From positions 77,624,346 to 77,688,345 of the forward strand of contig CM077157.1 in NCBI GenBank assembly GCA_039583875.1: a stretch of 64,000 nt of DNA, given 5' to 3'. The position numbers and the translations under genes were made by a program. The stretch comes from Platanthera guangdongensis. Its lineage: Eukaryota > Streptophyta > Magnoliopsida > Asparagales > Orchidaceae. Below the pieces are notes generated by a model, which searched no databases, was not told the DNA's origin, and worked only from the letters and a program-made list of their open reading frames with translations. The first letter of the stretch is position 1; each line of letters opens with the position of its first letter. Of the stretch, positions 46,443 to 58,139 are shown piece by piece.

Positions 46443-47316
46443 TGATGCAACCGTGGATCCCCGTCATAGATAGTTCGTGGATTGGGACGGTCGTTGCCGT
46501 AAGCTCGAGGATGGGAGTCTACCACGATGTTTTCTTTGCCAACGCCGCCGCCGCTACATGTTTTACGCGACGTCCGCTGCCGCCAATAAATGAATTATAT
46601 AATTATAAATTACATAATTATAAATATATATTTTATCATTTATATTTTATCATTTTTGTTGATGCGTGAAAACGGATGAGGGGAGAGTTTAGAGTGTTAT
46701 TGTCGCAGGCACCAACAGCTAACAGGGTGTGTTCGGTCTCACAGGCAAGGTGAAGAGGTGAAGAGGTTGATGGTTGCGTGGATAAAGGAGAGGAGAAAGC
46801 TTCTGAGTGCTCGAGAGTGGAGCAAATGCTTGTTCAAGAGTTGTTGGGATAGAGGAGAGAAGGGTGTTGATCTGAGTGTGGAGTTGGTTGGGAAGGTTTA
46901 TCAGGAGCTATCGAGCAGACAGTTACATTGACGGTTGTGCTTGCAGGTTGATGCCAAAAGAGTTGAGCAGAGAAGAAGAGAGGGGCCGCTAGCAGCGGTA
47001 ACAACAGACTTCGCCCGCCGCGGCTTAAATGCCACTCTAACGACGAGCTTTTCTTTGATTAATATTGAGTATTACAGCTTGAGTTGCACCTTTACATGAA
47101 AAGAAAATAAAGGGTACATTGGGGGAAGTTGGAGGCTAAGGAAAGGAAGGTTCCAGAGAGGAGGCCGCTCACACTGAGGAGTAAGGCCGGCAAATCACGC
47201 GATTTGTTGAAGTGGGTATGTGGACTGAGAAAGGGAGTCCGTCGGGGTTGAAGACTTGAACTTGTCATTGGGTTCCCTCGAGCGTTAGAGCCCTGCTGAA
47301 TGAGAGGTATGGGGCG

Positions 47317-47327
47317 CTATTTATAGG
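47317..47327 (-). promoter_or_regulatory. TATA box of the solo LTR
   Basis: CCTATAAATAG on the minus strand, followed downstream by CGCCCCATACC. It is the only good TATA-like word in a GC-balanced region and fits an LTR promoter reading leftward. Confidence 0.55.
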
Positions 47328-48267
47328 CCCGAGGAGGAAACGACTTTCGGTAACGTCACCCCCGGTGAGTCGGTAACTTGTGCGAGTAGAGAGTGGAGCG
47401 CGTTGGGTCATCGCCAAGCCGCGCGGTCTGGGACTTGCTTTTGGAGCTGGTCCTGCTGTTGGCAGACTTGGAGGAGTCCTCCCCTGCTATGCCGATCGAG
47501 CCTGCGCTAAGTCTATGAGCTGGGGGATTACCCGCCCGCTTTTGGGAAGCGGGTACTGAAGCTGAGTGGCGGACTGCACAATGAGTCTGCCTATGTTGCA
47601 GGAATAGGAGCGGGGCGCCTACTGCTGAAAAGCTGGAGCAGGGGTTTCATCAATGTAGGTGGACTGGAAGGTTAGACTGCACGACGAGTCTACCCAGTCC
47701 GCGACATACGGACTGCTGAATGTTATGCGGAGAGCTGAGGCAAGTCCAGACACTTGGGTGGACTGAGATGGAGTCCGCGAAGCTTTTGATCGGATGAGCT
47801 GACATGGGCGACCTGGCGGACTGGCTAAGCAGGTCGCCCCTTCTACTGAAGTCTGCCGCCTGTTGAATGGAACGGCTTGCCGTCCCTGCTAGACGGCCTG
47901 GGCTTAGTGACCTCGTAGGTTGCGCATACTGGCGAAGTGGAACCAGGTATTGCCGGCTGGCAGCCTGGGGGCAGGTCGCCATTCTTACTATTCAGCGAGC
48001 TAGAGGGTTGTTGACACTGCTGATGGTGGGCGGCCTGGAGGCAGGCCTTTTGACGATGTGGCGGTCTGGTCTGCTTGATGTGCGACCTGCAGGAGCGGGC
48101 TGAAGGAGACTAACTCCTGCAAAGTACATGGCTTATTACCGGTCTGGGCGGATAGGTATCCAAGTCCTCCAAATTTGGTCGTCACCTATCGGGATGGAGA
48201 GGAGATTGGGGCGGTTAGCTGATCAAAGTACGCATCCTGCAGGGGAAGACTGAGGAAGCAGTCCGCG

Positions 48268-50243
48268 TGTAACACCCCCATCTGTCAAATGACATATAAC
48301 AGAAGGTCCAGCTAGAACCCGACGCCATATACCACGGACAGACGAAAGGGTTATATAAGAATATAAAAAATCCAACTTTAACTACTCGCCCTAACACAGA
48401 GCATTCTAGCGGAAGCTTTTAAATAGTTGGAAAGAACTCATAATTGAATAACAACTATCATGAATCTCCACATACTACCATAGGAATAAAATAACAAATA
48501 CACTGAAAGTACTTGGTCTTATGGCCTTACAAGAGTTTACTTAACAAATTATTGATTTACATACATCGGCTCGCAGGCCGGCCACACATGACAAAAATAA
48601 AAACAACAATTCGCTTTGGCCTTCGAGGGCCAGCTCAGCAACATGGGCTTCAGCCCGCTATTTGGTACTTGGCTCCGCAGCACCTGCAAGCAACATTCCA
48701 CCGCACGGTGGCAAACAAAGTAACGGTCAGCCAAAGCCGACCAAATTATAATGACCCCGCCCCTTACTCGGGACGGTGGAGCTCGTTCCCTGCATTTCAT
48801 TAGCCCAGCTAAACAATATAGTACAAACATACTTCACCACAGGTGTAGGCTCACACGACCAAACACCCCATGCACTCAGGGCACATTATCGGTGAATCCG
48901 GTCAATTCCGTGGATTCACCACCATCCCTGGGATGGCAACATCATGAGCATTTTAGTCTTTCTGACCACAGTCTAAGACTCCCGACTATGCCAATGGCCA
49001 GTCACTCTATGGGTATCTAGCACCGAACCACATAGCCTAGGTCCGATTCCACTTGCCCGTTGCTCACTCCGCATTGTCACTTTAAAACGTACGCACGGGC
49101 CAAGCTTCTCTCAGATCCCAAAACATTTCCAAACATCACATAGCCCAGTTATGTTCAAGGCTGGCTCCCCGACCGCCAAGTTAGCAGAACAACGTTTCCA
49201 CTCATTTTTTCGGGTGTGCCTTAGAGTTAATCCCCAAGGATCCCTACTGTAATCTACCATGTAGAAACCCGAAAACACAAATCACGGAGTCTTGTTCGGC
49301 AAACCATACAATATGCAACATCACTGATCAAGACCAACACGTCCGGGTAGGCTTCACACACAATGTTTATGTCCGTACTTCGGTTCCGGACTCTATATGC
49401 AACACAAAGGGGACTATTTACGTCAACCCCAAGGAACAACGCACACTCACCACACACTCGCGGGAGCGGGTTTCCTTATGCAAAATAAAGAGAGCTTCAC
49501 ATGCTTAAGTAGAGAATCATTACCCTTGTAGTTCGCTTTTGCGCCATGGGAATCTATCCAGATGGAAAGCTTCGCAAGGGAATTTCCTCCACAAATCCAG
49601 TCCCGGTTCTCGATTCGGTGCTTCGATGCTCTGCCGGTGGCTGGAATCCTCCTCTTCCTTCCTCCTTGCTCTCTCCTTTCTCTAACTCCTTAGAAAGAGA
49701 AAGCTTAAGAGAAAATGAGGAATTAATCCTCAATTCCCGGCCTTAACAAAGCAGGAACACACCTGGTCCGTCAGATCTTATATAAAGAAAAAGAACGGCT
49801 CAGATCTGCCCAAAATTCCTCAGTCCTGGGCTGAACACGGCCTTGCACACGGCCGTGTCCCAGGCCACGTGCCCCGATCCAGGCACGATCGTCGAGCACA
49901 GAAAAGGACACCGGTCAAGACACGCCCGTGTCTCAACCTGACATGCCCGTGTCGTGTCCTGACACGCCCGTGACCTAGGAGCGTGTCACAAATAACCATG
50001 ACGCCAACCGTCACGTCCCTTAGGAACATGGGTGGTGACACGGGTATACACACACCCGTATCAAACTTGATACGCCCATGTCGCTTCTGTGTTTCCTGCC
50101 GTGTCCTTGTCTGGACACAGCCGGCCAACACAGAGGAAGACACGACCTTGGACACGCCCATGTCACAGGCTGTGCACCCCTATTAAGGCAGCAAAAATTC
50201 CTTTGGATGCGACCTGTTCGATTACGATTTTCGGGGTGTTACA
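48268..50243 (-). mobile_element. Gy-4 3' LTR (left)
   Basis: 1,976 bp, from TGTAACACCCCC to GGGGTGTTACA on plus. It shares the AGAAGGTCCAGC...CATATACCAC end with Gy-5 (and, in the other orientation, with the solo LTR at 14660-14710). About 49830-50175 is the GACACGGGCGTGTC palindrome array. It contains about 800 bp missing from the right LTR. Confidence 0.93.
49830..50175. repeat. ACACGCCCGTGTC palindrome array, Gy-4 left LTR
   Basis: Words such as CACGGCCGTGTCCCAGG, GACACGCCCGTGTC and GACACGGGTATACAC recur about a dozen times, as in the right LTR (55640-55985) and the solo LTR at 12225. A GATCGTCGAGCAC word at 49888 links it to the TCGACGA family. Confidence 0.88.
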
Positions 50244-50249
50244 AATCTC

Positions 50250-50278
50250 CCCCCTTTAAAGAATTTCGTCACGAAATT
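50250..50278 (-). promoter_or_regulatory. Gy-4 purine tract and conserved stem-loop
   Basis: On the minus strand AATTTCG-TGA-CGAAATT (50278-50262) precedes CTTTAAAGGGGGGAG, which abuts the 3' LTR. A similar 28-bp block lies near the other end of the internal region at 54811-54838. Confidence 0.8.
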
Positions 50279-50345
50279 ATGTAAAGGCACACAAAATTTA
50301 AATGTTACCTGAGTGGAATAACTCGGGGTATTCCTCCAACATACT

Positions 50346-53275
50346 TTACTCTCGCTCGCATGAAAGCTCCTCATGTCCGTATTTATCCCAACGGACTTTA
50401 ACAATTCGTATTTCCTTGTTGCGGAGTCGTTTGACTTCAAAGTCTTCAATGCGTACTGGTTTGACCTTTGTCGTCAACACGTAATTAACCGGCACTTGAT
50501 TGACCGAAAAGACCTGTGAAGGCTCTTGCACCGCCTTCCGCAACACCTATATATGGAACACATCGTGTAGCCCACTCAACTCCACTGACATCTTCAATCG
50601 ATACGCTGCTTCACCAACCCGCTCCAGAATTTCAAACGGTCCAAGGTATCTCAGACTCAACTTCTTCAAGCGTCAAACTCACGAGACACCCTTTAACGGC
50701 TTGATTTTCAAATACACCCTGTCGCAAACACCAAACTTCACGTTCCTATGCTTAGCGTTATAGTATTTTGCCTGCCTATCTTGAGCGATCTTCAACCATT
50801 CCTGAACTATACTTATCATTGAACTGGCATATTCCACCGCTTGACATTTGAATAACTTTGACTCGCCTGTCTCCAACCAAGACAACATCATGCGACACTT
50901 TATCCCTTACAAGGACTCAAAAGGCGCCATTCTAATAGTCGCTTGATAGTTGTTGTTATATGCAAACTCCACCAAGTACAGGTGATATTCCCACTGCTAT
51001 CCGAAATCCAGGACATATATGCAAAGCATGTCCTCCATCGTCATGTTGACCCTCTCGGTCTTACCATCCGTTTGTAGATAAAGGCTATGCTGAAACTCAA
51101 CTTAGTTCCCAACAGACTATGCACCAACCTCCAAACATTCGAAGTGAAGCGTCCATCTCGGTCACTAACAATACTGTGGGGCAGACCATGCAATCAAACA
51201 ATATTATCCACATAGAGTTTGGCTAACGTTTCCACCAGATCTTCCTTCCTGTTCGGGATGAAGTGCGACATTTTTGTCAATCTATCTACGACCACCCAGA
51301 TGGCGTTGTTTGCCCTCTGCAACTTTGGTAAACTATGCATAAAATCCAAAGAAATGTCGTCGAACTTCCACTCCTGGATAGGCAAGGACTTCAAGAAACC
51401 TCCGGGCTTCTGGAACTCTGCCTTCACCAAGGCAGATGTTTGGCACTTGACCACATAAAGTGCTACATCCTTCTTTAATCCTGGCCACCAGAACAACTTC
51501 TTCATGTCTTTAGACATCTTCGTGCTCCCCGGGTGGATTGAGTACTTGGTATGATAGCCACGTACATCAACTCCTCCCGAAGATTATTCGCACTAGGGAT
51601 GCATAGATGACCGTTCCTCCATAGCAGTTCATCCTCAACAACAAATTGGGAATTTTACCAATCCAAAGATTCATCTAAGATCTGCTTCATGCTGCTATCC
51701 TGAACCAAAGCCCGCCAAAACCTATCAGCTAGGTCATACTGCACCTCTGTCCAATACAATTTCACCTCGACACTAGTCTGCTTGTCGATGTAGGAGATCT
51801 CTAATCACTCTAAATCACGGACCAAACTCTCATCATGTACCGACAACCAGCTGGCCTGCGCAGGAGCCATGCGACTCAATGCATCCGCCACTGCATTTCC
51901 TTTCCCAGGAACATAATGTATCTCGAAGGTGTAGTCCCCTAGGAACTCCATCCACCTTCGCTGCCTCATGTTCAGGTCCTTCTGATCTAACAAGTACTTC
52001 AGGCTCTTATGATCGGTGTAGACAACACAGGCCACTCCCGTATCACCATTATCTTCGTCGGATCCACCGCTATCCCTTCACCACTAATAATATGACCAAG
52101 CAACGCTACCGAGTATAACAAAAACTCACACTTGTAGAACGTAGCATACAACTGATTCCTTCTCAATGTCTCCAACACCATATGTAGATGCTTGTAGTGA
52201 TCATCCTAACACTGCGAGTCTACCAAGATATCGTCGATAAATACTATCACGAAACGGTCTAGGTACTCTCTGAACGTCCTGTTCATCAGATCCATAAACA
52301 CGGATGGCGCATTGGTCAACCCAAATGGCATGACCGTGAACTCGTAATGCCCAAACTGCGTGCTGAACGCTGTCTTTGGGATGTCGCTTTCCCTTATCCT
52401 TAATTGGTAGTAGCCGGATTTCAGATCTAACTTCGAATATACTGTTGACCCAACCAACTGATCAAACAGGTCGTCAATCCTTGGGATCGGGTACTTATTC
52501 TTTTCCGTAAGCTTGTTCAATTCTCGATAGTTGATACAGAGTTGCAAGCTCCCATCCTTCTTCTTAACGAAGAGGACCGGTCAACTCCAAGGCGACGAAC
52601 TTGGACGCACATACCCTTGTTCTAACAACTCTTGCAGTTGCACCTTCAGCTCTACCATCTCTCTTGGCGCTATCCGATATGGAGAGCGTGACACCGGTTT
52701 GGCACCCGACACATGCTCAATAGTAAAATCAATCTCCTGTAGGAGAGGGGCTCTTGGGAGATCATTTGGGAACACATCAGGATACTCAGACACAACTGGA
52801 ATACTGCCCAGACTTGGCTTAGGCGTTGAGGTCTGCACTAATATGACAAACAGCTCTGCCCCAGACCGAACTGCCTTGATCACCTGAAGGGCCGACATCA
52901 AAGTCTTACTCGACCCATTCATTCTCGCAAACGTAGTCTCCCGATCAGTATTCAGTCCCAACTTAACCTCCTTTCAGTTGTAATTAATGCATGCTCGCTG
53001 CTCCGAGAGCCAGTCCATACCAAATATTACGTCAAACTCTACTAATGGCAGTACCGACGCTCGCAAATCAAACTCCGGGTCCCCAATCCATATCTTTACC
53101 ACACAGATTCTATCCGCGCGCATTGAGCACCCTTTGGGCAACAACACATCCAACTTGTATTTTATCATCGAGGAAGGGACTCCGATGAGCGATACGAATC
53201 TTTCGGACAAGAAGGAATGTGAAGCTTCCGTATCAAACAGGGCTCTCGCCGGACAATCGAAAATCAACACAAAGC
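50346..53275 (-). pseudogene. pol: Gy-4 pol: protease to chromodomain-like tail (broken)
   Basis: Protease runs from 53275 to 52974 with active site FDTEASHSF (Gly-to-Glu in D-T-G). A linker is at 52961-52581. RT is at 52547-52206 ('[11 protein letters not shown]', '[13 protein letters not shown]', FIDDIL intact). RNase H has '[10 protein letters not shown]' at about 52030. Integrase is at 51517-51194 ('WWPGLKKDVALYVVKCQTSALVKAEF', in which a zinc-site Cys reads Ser; 'DRLTKMSHFIPNR'). Tail pieces are at 50891-50679 and 50546-50346, ending 'VKVRWDKYGHEELSCERE'. Frame slips and stops separate these. It is clearly inactive. Confidence 0.92.
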
Positions 53276-53353
53276 CTAACATCAACATTTATAAGGTAAC
53301 ATATAAAAAGGTAGCAACTACATAAAGTTAAACTGCTATAATTTAACTCATAC
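53276..53353 (-). other. Putative gag/protease intron of Gy-4 (78 nt)
   Basis: On the minus strand: donor ACAG|GTATGAG at 53353, acceptor GATGTTAG|GC ending 53276. Joining 53354 to 53275 completes a Gly codon between Val-Val-Thr and Phe-Val-Leu-Ile, in frame. Unspliced, Gag ends Gly-Met-Ser-stop. Same position and phase as in Gy-1 and Gy-2. Confidence 0.8.
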
Positions 53354-54614
53354 CTGTCACCACATCAGCTTGTTTTATGCCCTCTGACAGACCAAGATTA
53401 TATACTCTAGGCTGGGCTGGAGCATGGTGGGACGTGGTTGACTCCACCGCCTTCCCTATTTCTTCATATATTGCTCCAAGCTTCCTGTCGGACTTTGCAC
53501 GTCCGCTCCAACATTCACGAGCAAAATGCCCCATATTTACACAGTTGTCACAAGATCCTGGGACTCGACTTGTGGTTGCCCCCATCGCACCAGACGAAGG
53601 GGCTGAGCTCGAAGTCTTCAGCTTCTTGTTCCATCTGCGAAAACCCGACGTTGCATTTGGTACTTTGAACTCTGACTTCTTATCCCCTGGGTCCTTCTTC
53701 TCTTATACTTTCTTCACGACCTTCTCCAATGACCGGGCCAAATTGACCAAGGCTAGGAAGCCCTGCGCCTTAGTCCCAGCAAGGAGTAGCTGTAGGTTGC
53801 CACGTAGACCATCATAAAATCAGTTGGTCTTTCGCTCCTCCTCAGTAAACGTAGTACCAGCATAACGACCCAACCGTGTAAACTCGTGGAGATTCTCATC
53901 CATGCTTCTGTCTCCCTGAGTCAAACCAAGGTACTGATTCTCCATCTCAAGATTCTGAGCAGAGGATAGATATCTGGCCAAGAACAACCTTGAGAATTCC
54001 TCCATAGGCACATCTGCAAGTTGGCTTCCCACTAAGAGGTGAACCTCCAACTCGTCCCACCACAGCCTCGCCTCACCAGCCAATAGGAAGGTCGCTATAG
54101 TGGTTTTCTACCACTCCTTAGATAACGTGGCCGTTAAGAGTCTCTTTATCGTAGAGAGACAATCCTCAGCTTGAGTTGGCATTCCAATCCTGTCGAACAT
54201 CGGAGGATTAAAGCTCATTACATGCTTGAGCTGCTTCTCCGTAGCTCTCCTTGGTGCTACTTGATCAACTACCACACATTCTACCACTCCCGGCTCTGCC
54301 ACCCTAATCGGTTCGTACTCATTAACAGGTGGTACATGGTGCATTTGTCCTGCAGGTTGGGCATTTATCATAGCAAAGACTGCTTCAGCCACCAATCTGA
54401 TGGTTTCTGCTGAAGGAGGTGTTGTAGGCACATCATTCGGTGCACTAATCGGTTCTGCCACTCCCGGATCTGGCTTATTAACAGGTGGTGCGTGGTGCAT
54501 TTGCCCTACAGGTTGGGCATTTATCATAAAAAAGACTGCTTCAACAACCAATCTGATGGTTTCTGCTGAAGGAGGTGTTATAGGCACGTCATTCAGTGCA
54601 CTACTTTCTGCCAA
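53354..54614 (-). pseudogene. gag: Gy-4 gag (broken, with internal duplication)
   Basis: The frame at 54614-54108 holds two copies of a 52-residue N-terminal block ('TPPSAETIRLV.EAVF.MINAQP'), then 'EKQLKHVMSFNPPMF'. A stop at 54108 precedes 54083-53820 ('GEARLWWDELEVHL', 'EEFSRLFLARYLSS', 'ENLHEFTRLGRYA'). The last part, 53585-53354, has an intact zinc knuckle CDNCVNMGHFAREC and leads into the intron. The duplicated block lies on plus at about 54281-54436 and 54437-54592, offset 156 bp. Confidence 0.9.
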
Positions 54615-54810
54615 TCGCAGATGTTCCGATTGCCCAGCACCACTCCTAGCTGCCTATAATAGCATAAACCCTTAATTTGGCGACAAACAGATTGCTAAAA
54701 GCAATCATTGGAATACTCAGGTTCCTCAAAATAAGTGTATTTTCATTCCTAAATGGACATTCATGGGATCTTTTATGTTATAACGATGACGCACATACAT
54801 GTGCTCACCA

Positions 54811-54875
54811 CCCCTTAAAAGAATTTGCCCACGAATTCAAATAAAGGAGACCGACACCGAGCTCTGATACCAAAT
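54811..54875 (-). other. Gy-4 leader and primer-binding site
   Basis: On the minus strand the 5' LTR ends TTACA at 54876. ATTTGGTATCAGAGCTCGG follows (54875 downward), an exact tRNA-Met primer site TGGTATCAGAGC. About 40 bp on lies GAATTCGTGGGCAAATTC-TTTTAAGGGG (54838-54811), a near copy of the purine-tract block at 50250-50278. Confidence 0.85.
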
Positions 54876-56053
54876 TGTAACACCCCCATCTGTTGAATGG
54901 CATATAACAGAAGATTCAGCTAGAACCCGACGACATATACCACAGACGGTCGGAAGGGTTATATAAGAATATCAAAAATCCAACTTTAACTACTTGCCCT
55001 AACACAGAGCATTCTAGAGGAAGCTTTTAAACAGTTGGAAAGAACTCATAATTGAATAACAACTATCATGAATGTCCACATACTATCATAGGAATAAAAT
55101 AACAAGTACATTGAAAGTACTTGGCCTTATGGCCTTACAAGAGTTTACTTAACAAATTAATAATTTACACACAATACCTATGTCTGTACTTCGGTTCCTG
55201 ACTGTATATGCAACACAAAGGGGACTATTCACGTCAACCCTAAGGAACACCGACACTCGCCGCACACTCGCGGGAGCGGGTTTCCTTATGCAAAAGAAAG
55301 AGAGCTTCACATGCTCAAGTAGAGAATCGTTACCCTTGTAGTTCGCTTTTGAGCCATGGGAATCTATCCGGATGGAAAGCTTCGCAAGGGAATTTCCTCC
55401 GCGGATACGGTCTCGGTTCTCGATTCGGTGCTCTGATGCTCTGCCGGTGGCCGGAATCCTCCTCTTCCTTCCTCCTTGCTCTCTCCTTTCTCTAACTCCT
55501 TAGAAAGAGAAAGCTTAAGAGAAAATGTGGAATTAATCCTCAATTCCCCGCTTTAACAAAGCAAGAACACACCTGGGCCTTCAGATCTTATATAAAGAAA
55601 ATGAACGGCTCAGATCCGCCCAAAATTCCTCAATACTGGGCCGAACATGGCCTTGCACACGGCCGTGTCCCAGGCCGTATGCCCCGATCGAGGCATGATC
55701 GTCGAGCACAAAAAATGACACGGATCAAGACACGCCCGTGTCTCAACCTAACACGCCTGTGTCGTGTCCTGATACGCCCGTAACCTAGGGGCGTGTCACA
55801 GATAACCGCCACGCCAACCGTCATGTCCCTTGGGAACACGGGTGGTGACACGGGTATACACACGCCCGTGTCATGCTTGACACGCCCGTGTCCCTGCCGT
55901 GTTTCCTGCCGTGTCCTTGTCTGGACACAGCCGGCCAACACAGAGGAAGACACAGCCTTGGACACGCCCGTGTCCTAGTCCATGTACCCCTATTAAGGCA
56001 CCAAAAATTCCTTAGGATGCGACCCGTTCGATTATATGTTTCGGGGTGTTACA
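54876..56053 (-). mobile_element. Gy-4 5' LTR (right), shortened by deletion
   Basis: 1,178 bp against 1,976 for the left LTR. After 'TTTACTTAACAAATTA' (about 55145-55160) the sequence jumps to 'CACACAATACCTATGTCTGTACTTCGG', which corresponds to about 49350 in the left LTR, so roughly 800 bp are gone. The palindrome array is at 55640-55985. Confidence 0.92.
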
Positions 56054-57658
56054 CCGCGATCCCTGCCTAACAAGGGAACGCTGCGCGTCCAGGTCGGTTA
56101 GACCGCTGAGACAACACAAGCCGTGCGGCATGAGCGGACAGAGAAGCCTGTCCTCCCATCCTGTGATGTCGCGACCTCCAGGGAGAACTAGGAGTAGGCC
56201 GCGAGTAGCGAGCTGGCTACCTTGAGAAGGATCGCCCATTTCTGGGTTACCAATTTTTATTTTCCAAGCATTTCATTATTATTTTAATTTCATGTAATGA
56301 TGGGTGCCTATAACCATCAAGAGTATTTTAATTTCATGCATTTAAATTTTGTATTGTTTTTATTTCATGATAGGTGCATATAACCATCATAGTTTCATTT
56401 TGAATTTTGAATTGGAGGAGATGAAATGTTGTAAGCCTATATTTAAGCCATGATATTTGTCATATTGTTTAGAGAATGAATGAAAAGAATTTGAGATCCC
56501 TAAATCTTCCTTGAGTTCTTTTTTCCCTCTCCTTCTCCTCTCAAATTTTGGCCCCTCCCTTAGGCTTCTTCCTCTTGGCTGCCGACCATTTCCCTCCTCC
56601 TCTCTATTCTCTTTTCCTCGTATCCTCCTCCTCCTTTGCTAATCTCGGCCTCCCTACCTGTGCCTCTCCAAAACCTCTCGGCCACCCTCCCTTTCCACCA
56701 ACCCGAGCCCCATCTCCCTCCAAGCCGCCGACCACCACCACCCTTTAATCCCGACCAAAGTACTAGCTGCCACCTCCTCTACCTCCTTTACAACTCCCGA
56801 CCACCTTTCCACCACCAACCAAACCCGAGAAGCCATCACCCTCACAAAAACCGAGCCACCCCCTTGAAAGGAATAGGTCACCATCTTTCCTCTCTCTTCT
56901 TTCCTTATATACATTGGATTCATAAATTCTCCCTCTTCTAGGGTTTAACAAAGGAAGAATGACTTGCGATTTCATCGTCTGGCGTGGTACCGTGGACTTT
57001 GAGTGGAAATAGAAAATCAACCACCGTCGTGTGCGATTCCTCCACTCATCTTGTGGACGGACTTCTTGGGATTGGGTAACGATCTTCTATACTTTTCTTT
57101 GTGTTTCTTCTAAAATATTTTGAGCTTTGGTAAAATAGAAGGCTAGTATTTTGTCCTGATTTATTTTGAATATTGTGCTAGACTAAATCCAAATTTTAAA
57201 GCGTTAATTGCCCGAATATTTTTCGTATAAATTGGAGCGGGTAAATCTCATGAACGCCTGTAGAAATTGGTTTTCCTTAGCCTTGGTTTCTTTGGTGTTC
57301 AAGTGATTTGACAACCCTCATATTAATTAATTTTGGATATTAATTTAGGACATCATTTTAATCACTAATTTAGTCCGGAATTTCTTTTATTGGAAATGCG
57401 AATTGCTTGCATATAATTTAATTTGAATAGCTATTTGTCCGGATCGTGTGAGTCCTTTTTGCTTGAGCGAATATTGTCCTATAGCCCTTGTTCAATCTAA
57501 AAAAGGGGTAGAGTCCCTTTGTTTTATGTGTTGCTAAATTAGTTGAGTAGTCGGTATAATTGTTTTTAGAGAAAATATTGCGCGCTGCATATTTTATTTA
57601 ATCTTCAAACCTGAGAGCGCGTAGTTTAACACGTCGAAACCATGGGTCTGCATCAATT

Positions 57659-57670
57659 TGGTATCAGAGG
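57659..57670 (+). other. Gy-3 primer-binding site and AT-rich leader
   Basis: TGGTATCAGAGG follows the LTR end at 57655 by three bases, one mismatch from the tRNA-Met site. The leader up to about 58060 is very AT-rich with no coding potential; 'TTTTGGTATGCAAATAGC' (57930) echoes 'TTTTGGTCTGCCAATAGC' (57773), a short internal duplication. Confidence 0.8.
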
Positions 57671-58139
57671 GAGGTTCATGTCCATTTCCTAATTGACACC
57701 CTCCCCCTTTTATTATTTTGCCGACACGCACTTGCATGTTTCTATGTCAAAATAATAAAACAATTTTTTTAGTTTTGGTCTGCCAATAGCAACTTAAAAT
57801 TCTCAGTTTTTCTCAAAATTTTAAAAATTTAAACTCTAGAAATTCTCCATCATTTTATTATTAAGAAATCAAAAAAATATTTTATTTTTATAAAGTCATT
57901 ATTTTTATTAAGTCATTATAAAATTTTAATTTTGGTATGCAAATAGCGGTATATATTTTTATTTTTCTGAAACAAAATAAAAATTTTTTTATTTAATAAT
58001 CTTCATAATATTTTCAGCAAGAAAATCGAAACCATTTATTTTTTACCCTAGTTGCTAAGCGGGAACAATTCCGTCATTCCTAGAGTTTAGTTGGTCAGGT
58101 TCATATCTCATTGCATGTTCATCAGATTCGAGTAGAATT

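Larger units (their letters stand above)
48268..56053 (-). mobile_element. Gy-4: complete but decayed minus-strand chromovirus
   Basis: It is flanked by CCGCG (48263-48267 and 56054-56058), with both ends TGTAACACCCCC / GGGGTGTTACA. Order on the minus strand: 5' LTR (right), primer site, leader, gag, intron, protease, RT, RNase H, integrase, tail, purine tract, 3' LTR (left). It is a close relative of Gy-1 and Gy-5. Confidence 0.94.
46657..56252 (-). mobile_element. Minus-strand, Tat-like solo LTR, itself split by Gy-4
   Basis: Plus-strand ends are TGTTGATGCGTGAAAACGG and CTGGGTTACCA, flanked by ATTTT (46652-46656 and 56253-56257). Without Gy-4 and its 5-bp duplication it is about 1.8 kb. 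A minus-strand TATA box, CCTATAAATAG at 47317-47327, sets the orientation. The minus-strand end in CATCAACA recalls Tat-lineage LTRs. No internal region or primer site is present. Sequence 47700-48130 repeats CTGGCGG, GTCGCC and GACTG words, and the frames through it are incidental. Confidence 0.75.
46443..57655 (+). mobile_element. Gy-3 5' LTR, interrupted
   Basis: Own sequence is 46443-46656 and 56258-57655, about 1.6 kb in all. It has a very AT-rich stretch at 46585-46651, a pyrimidine-rich stretch at about 56520-56800 (short frames there are low-complexity), and ends GGGTCTGCATCA at 57655. The remainder is the nested solo LTR with Gy-4. Confidence 0.6.

Noticed and set aside
46427..46669. 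80-codon frame near the AT-rich stretch as a gene
   Set aside because: It crosses the inferred border between the Gy-1 LTR and Gy-3 LTR and enters the solo LTR at 46657. The composition changes sharply inside it.
47867..48103. Frames within the Tat-like solo LTR as coding remnants
   Set aside because: The region lies within LTR borders with a TATA box and shows short repeated words; no gag or pol pattern on either strand.
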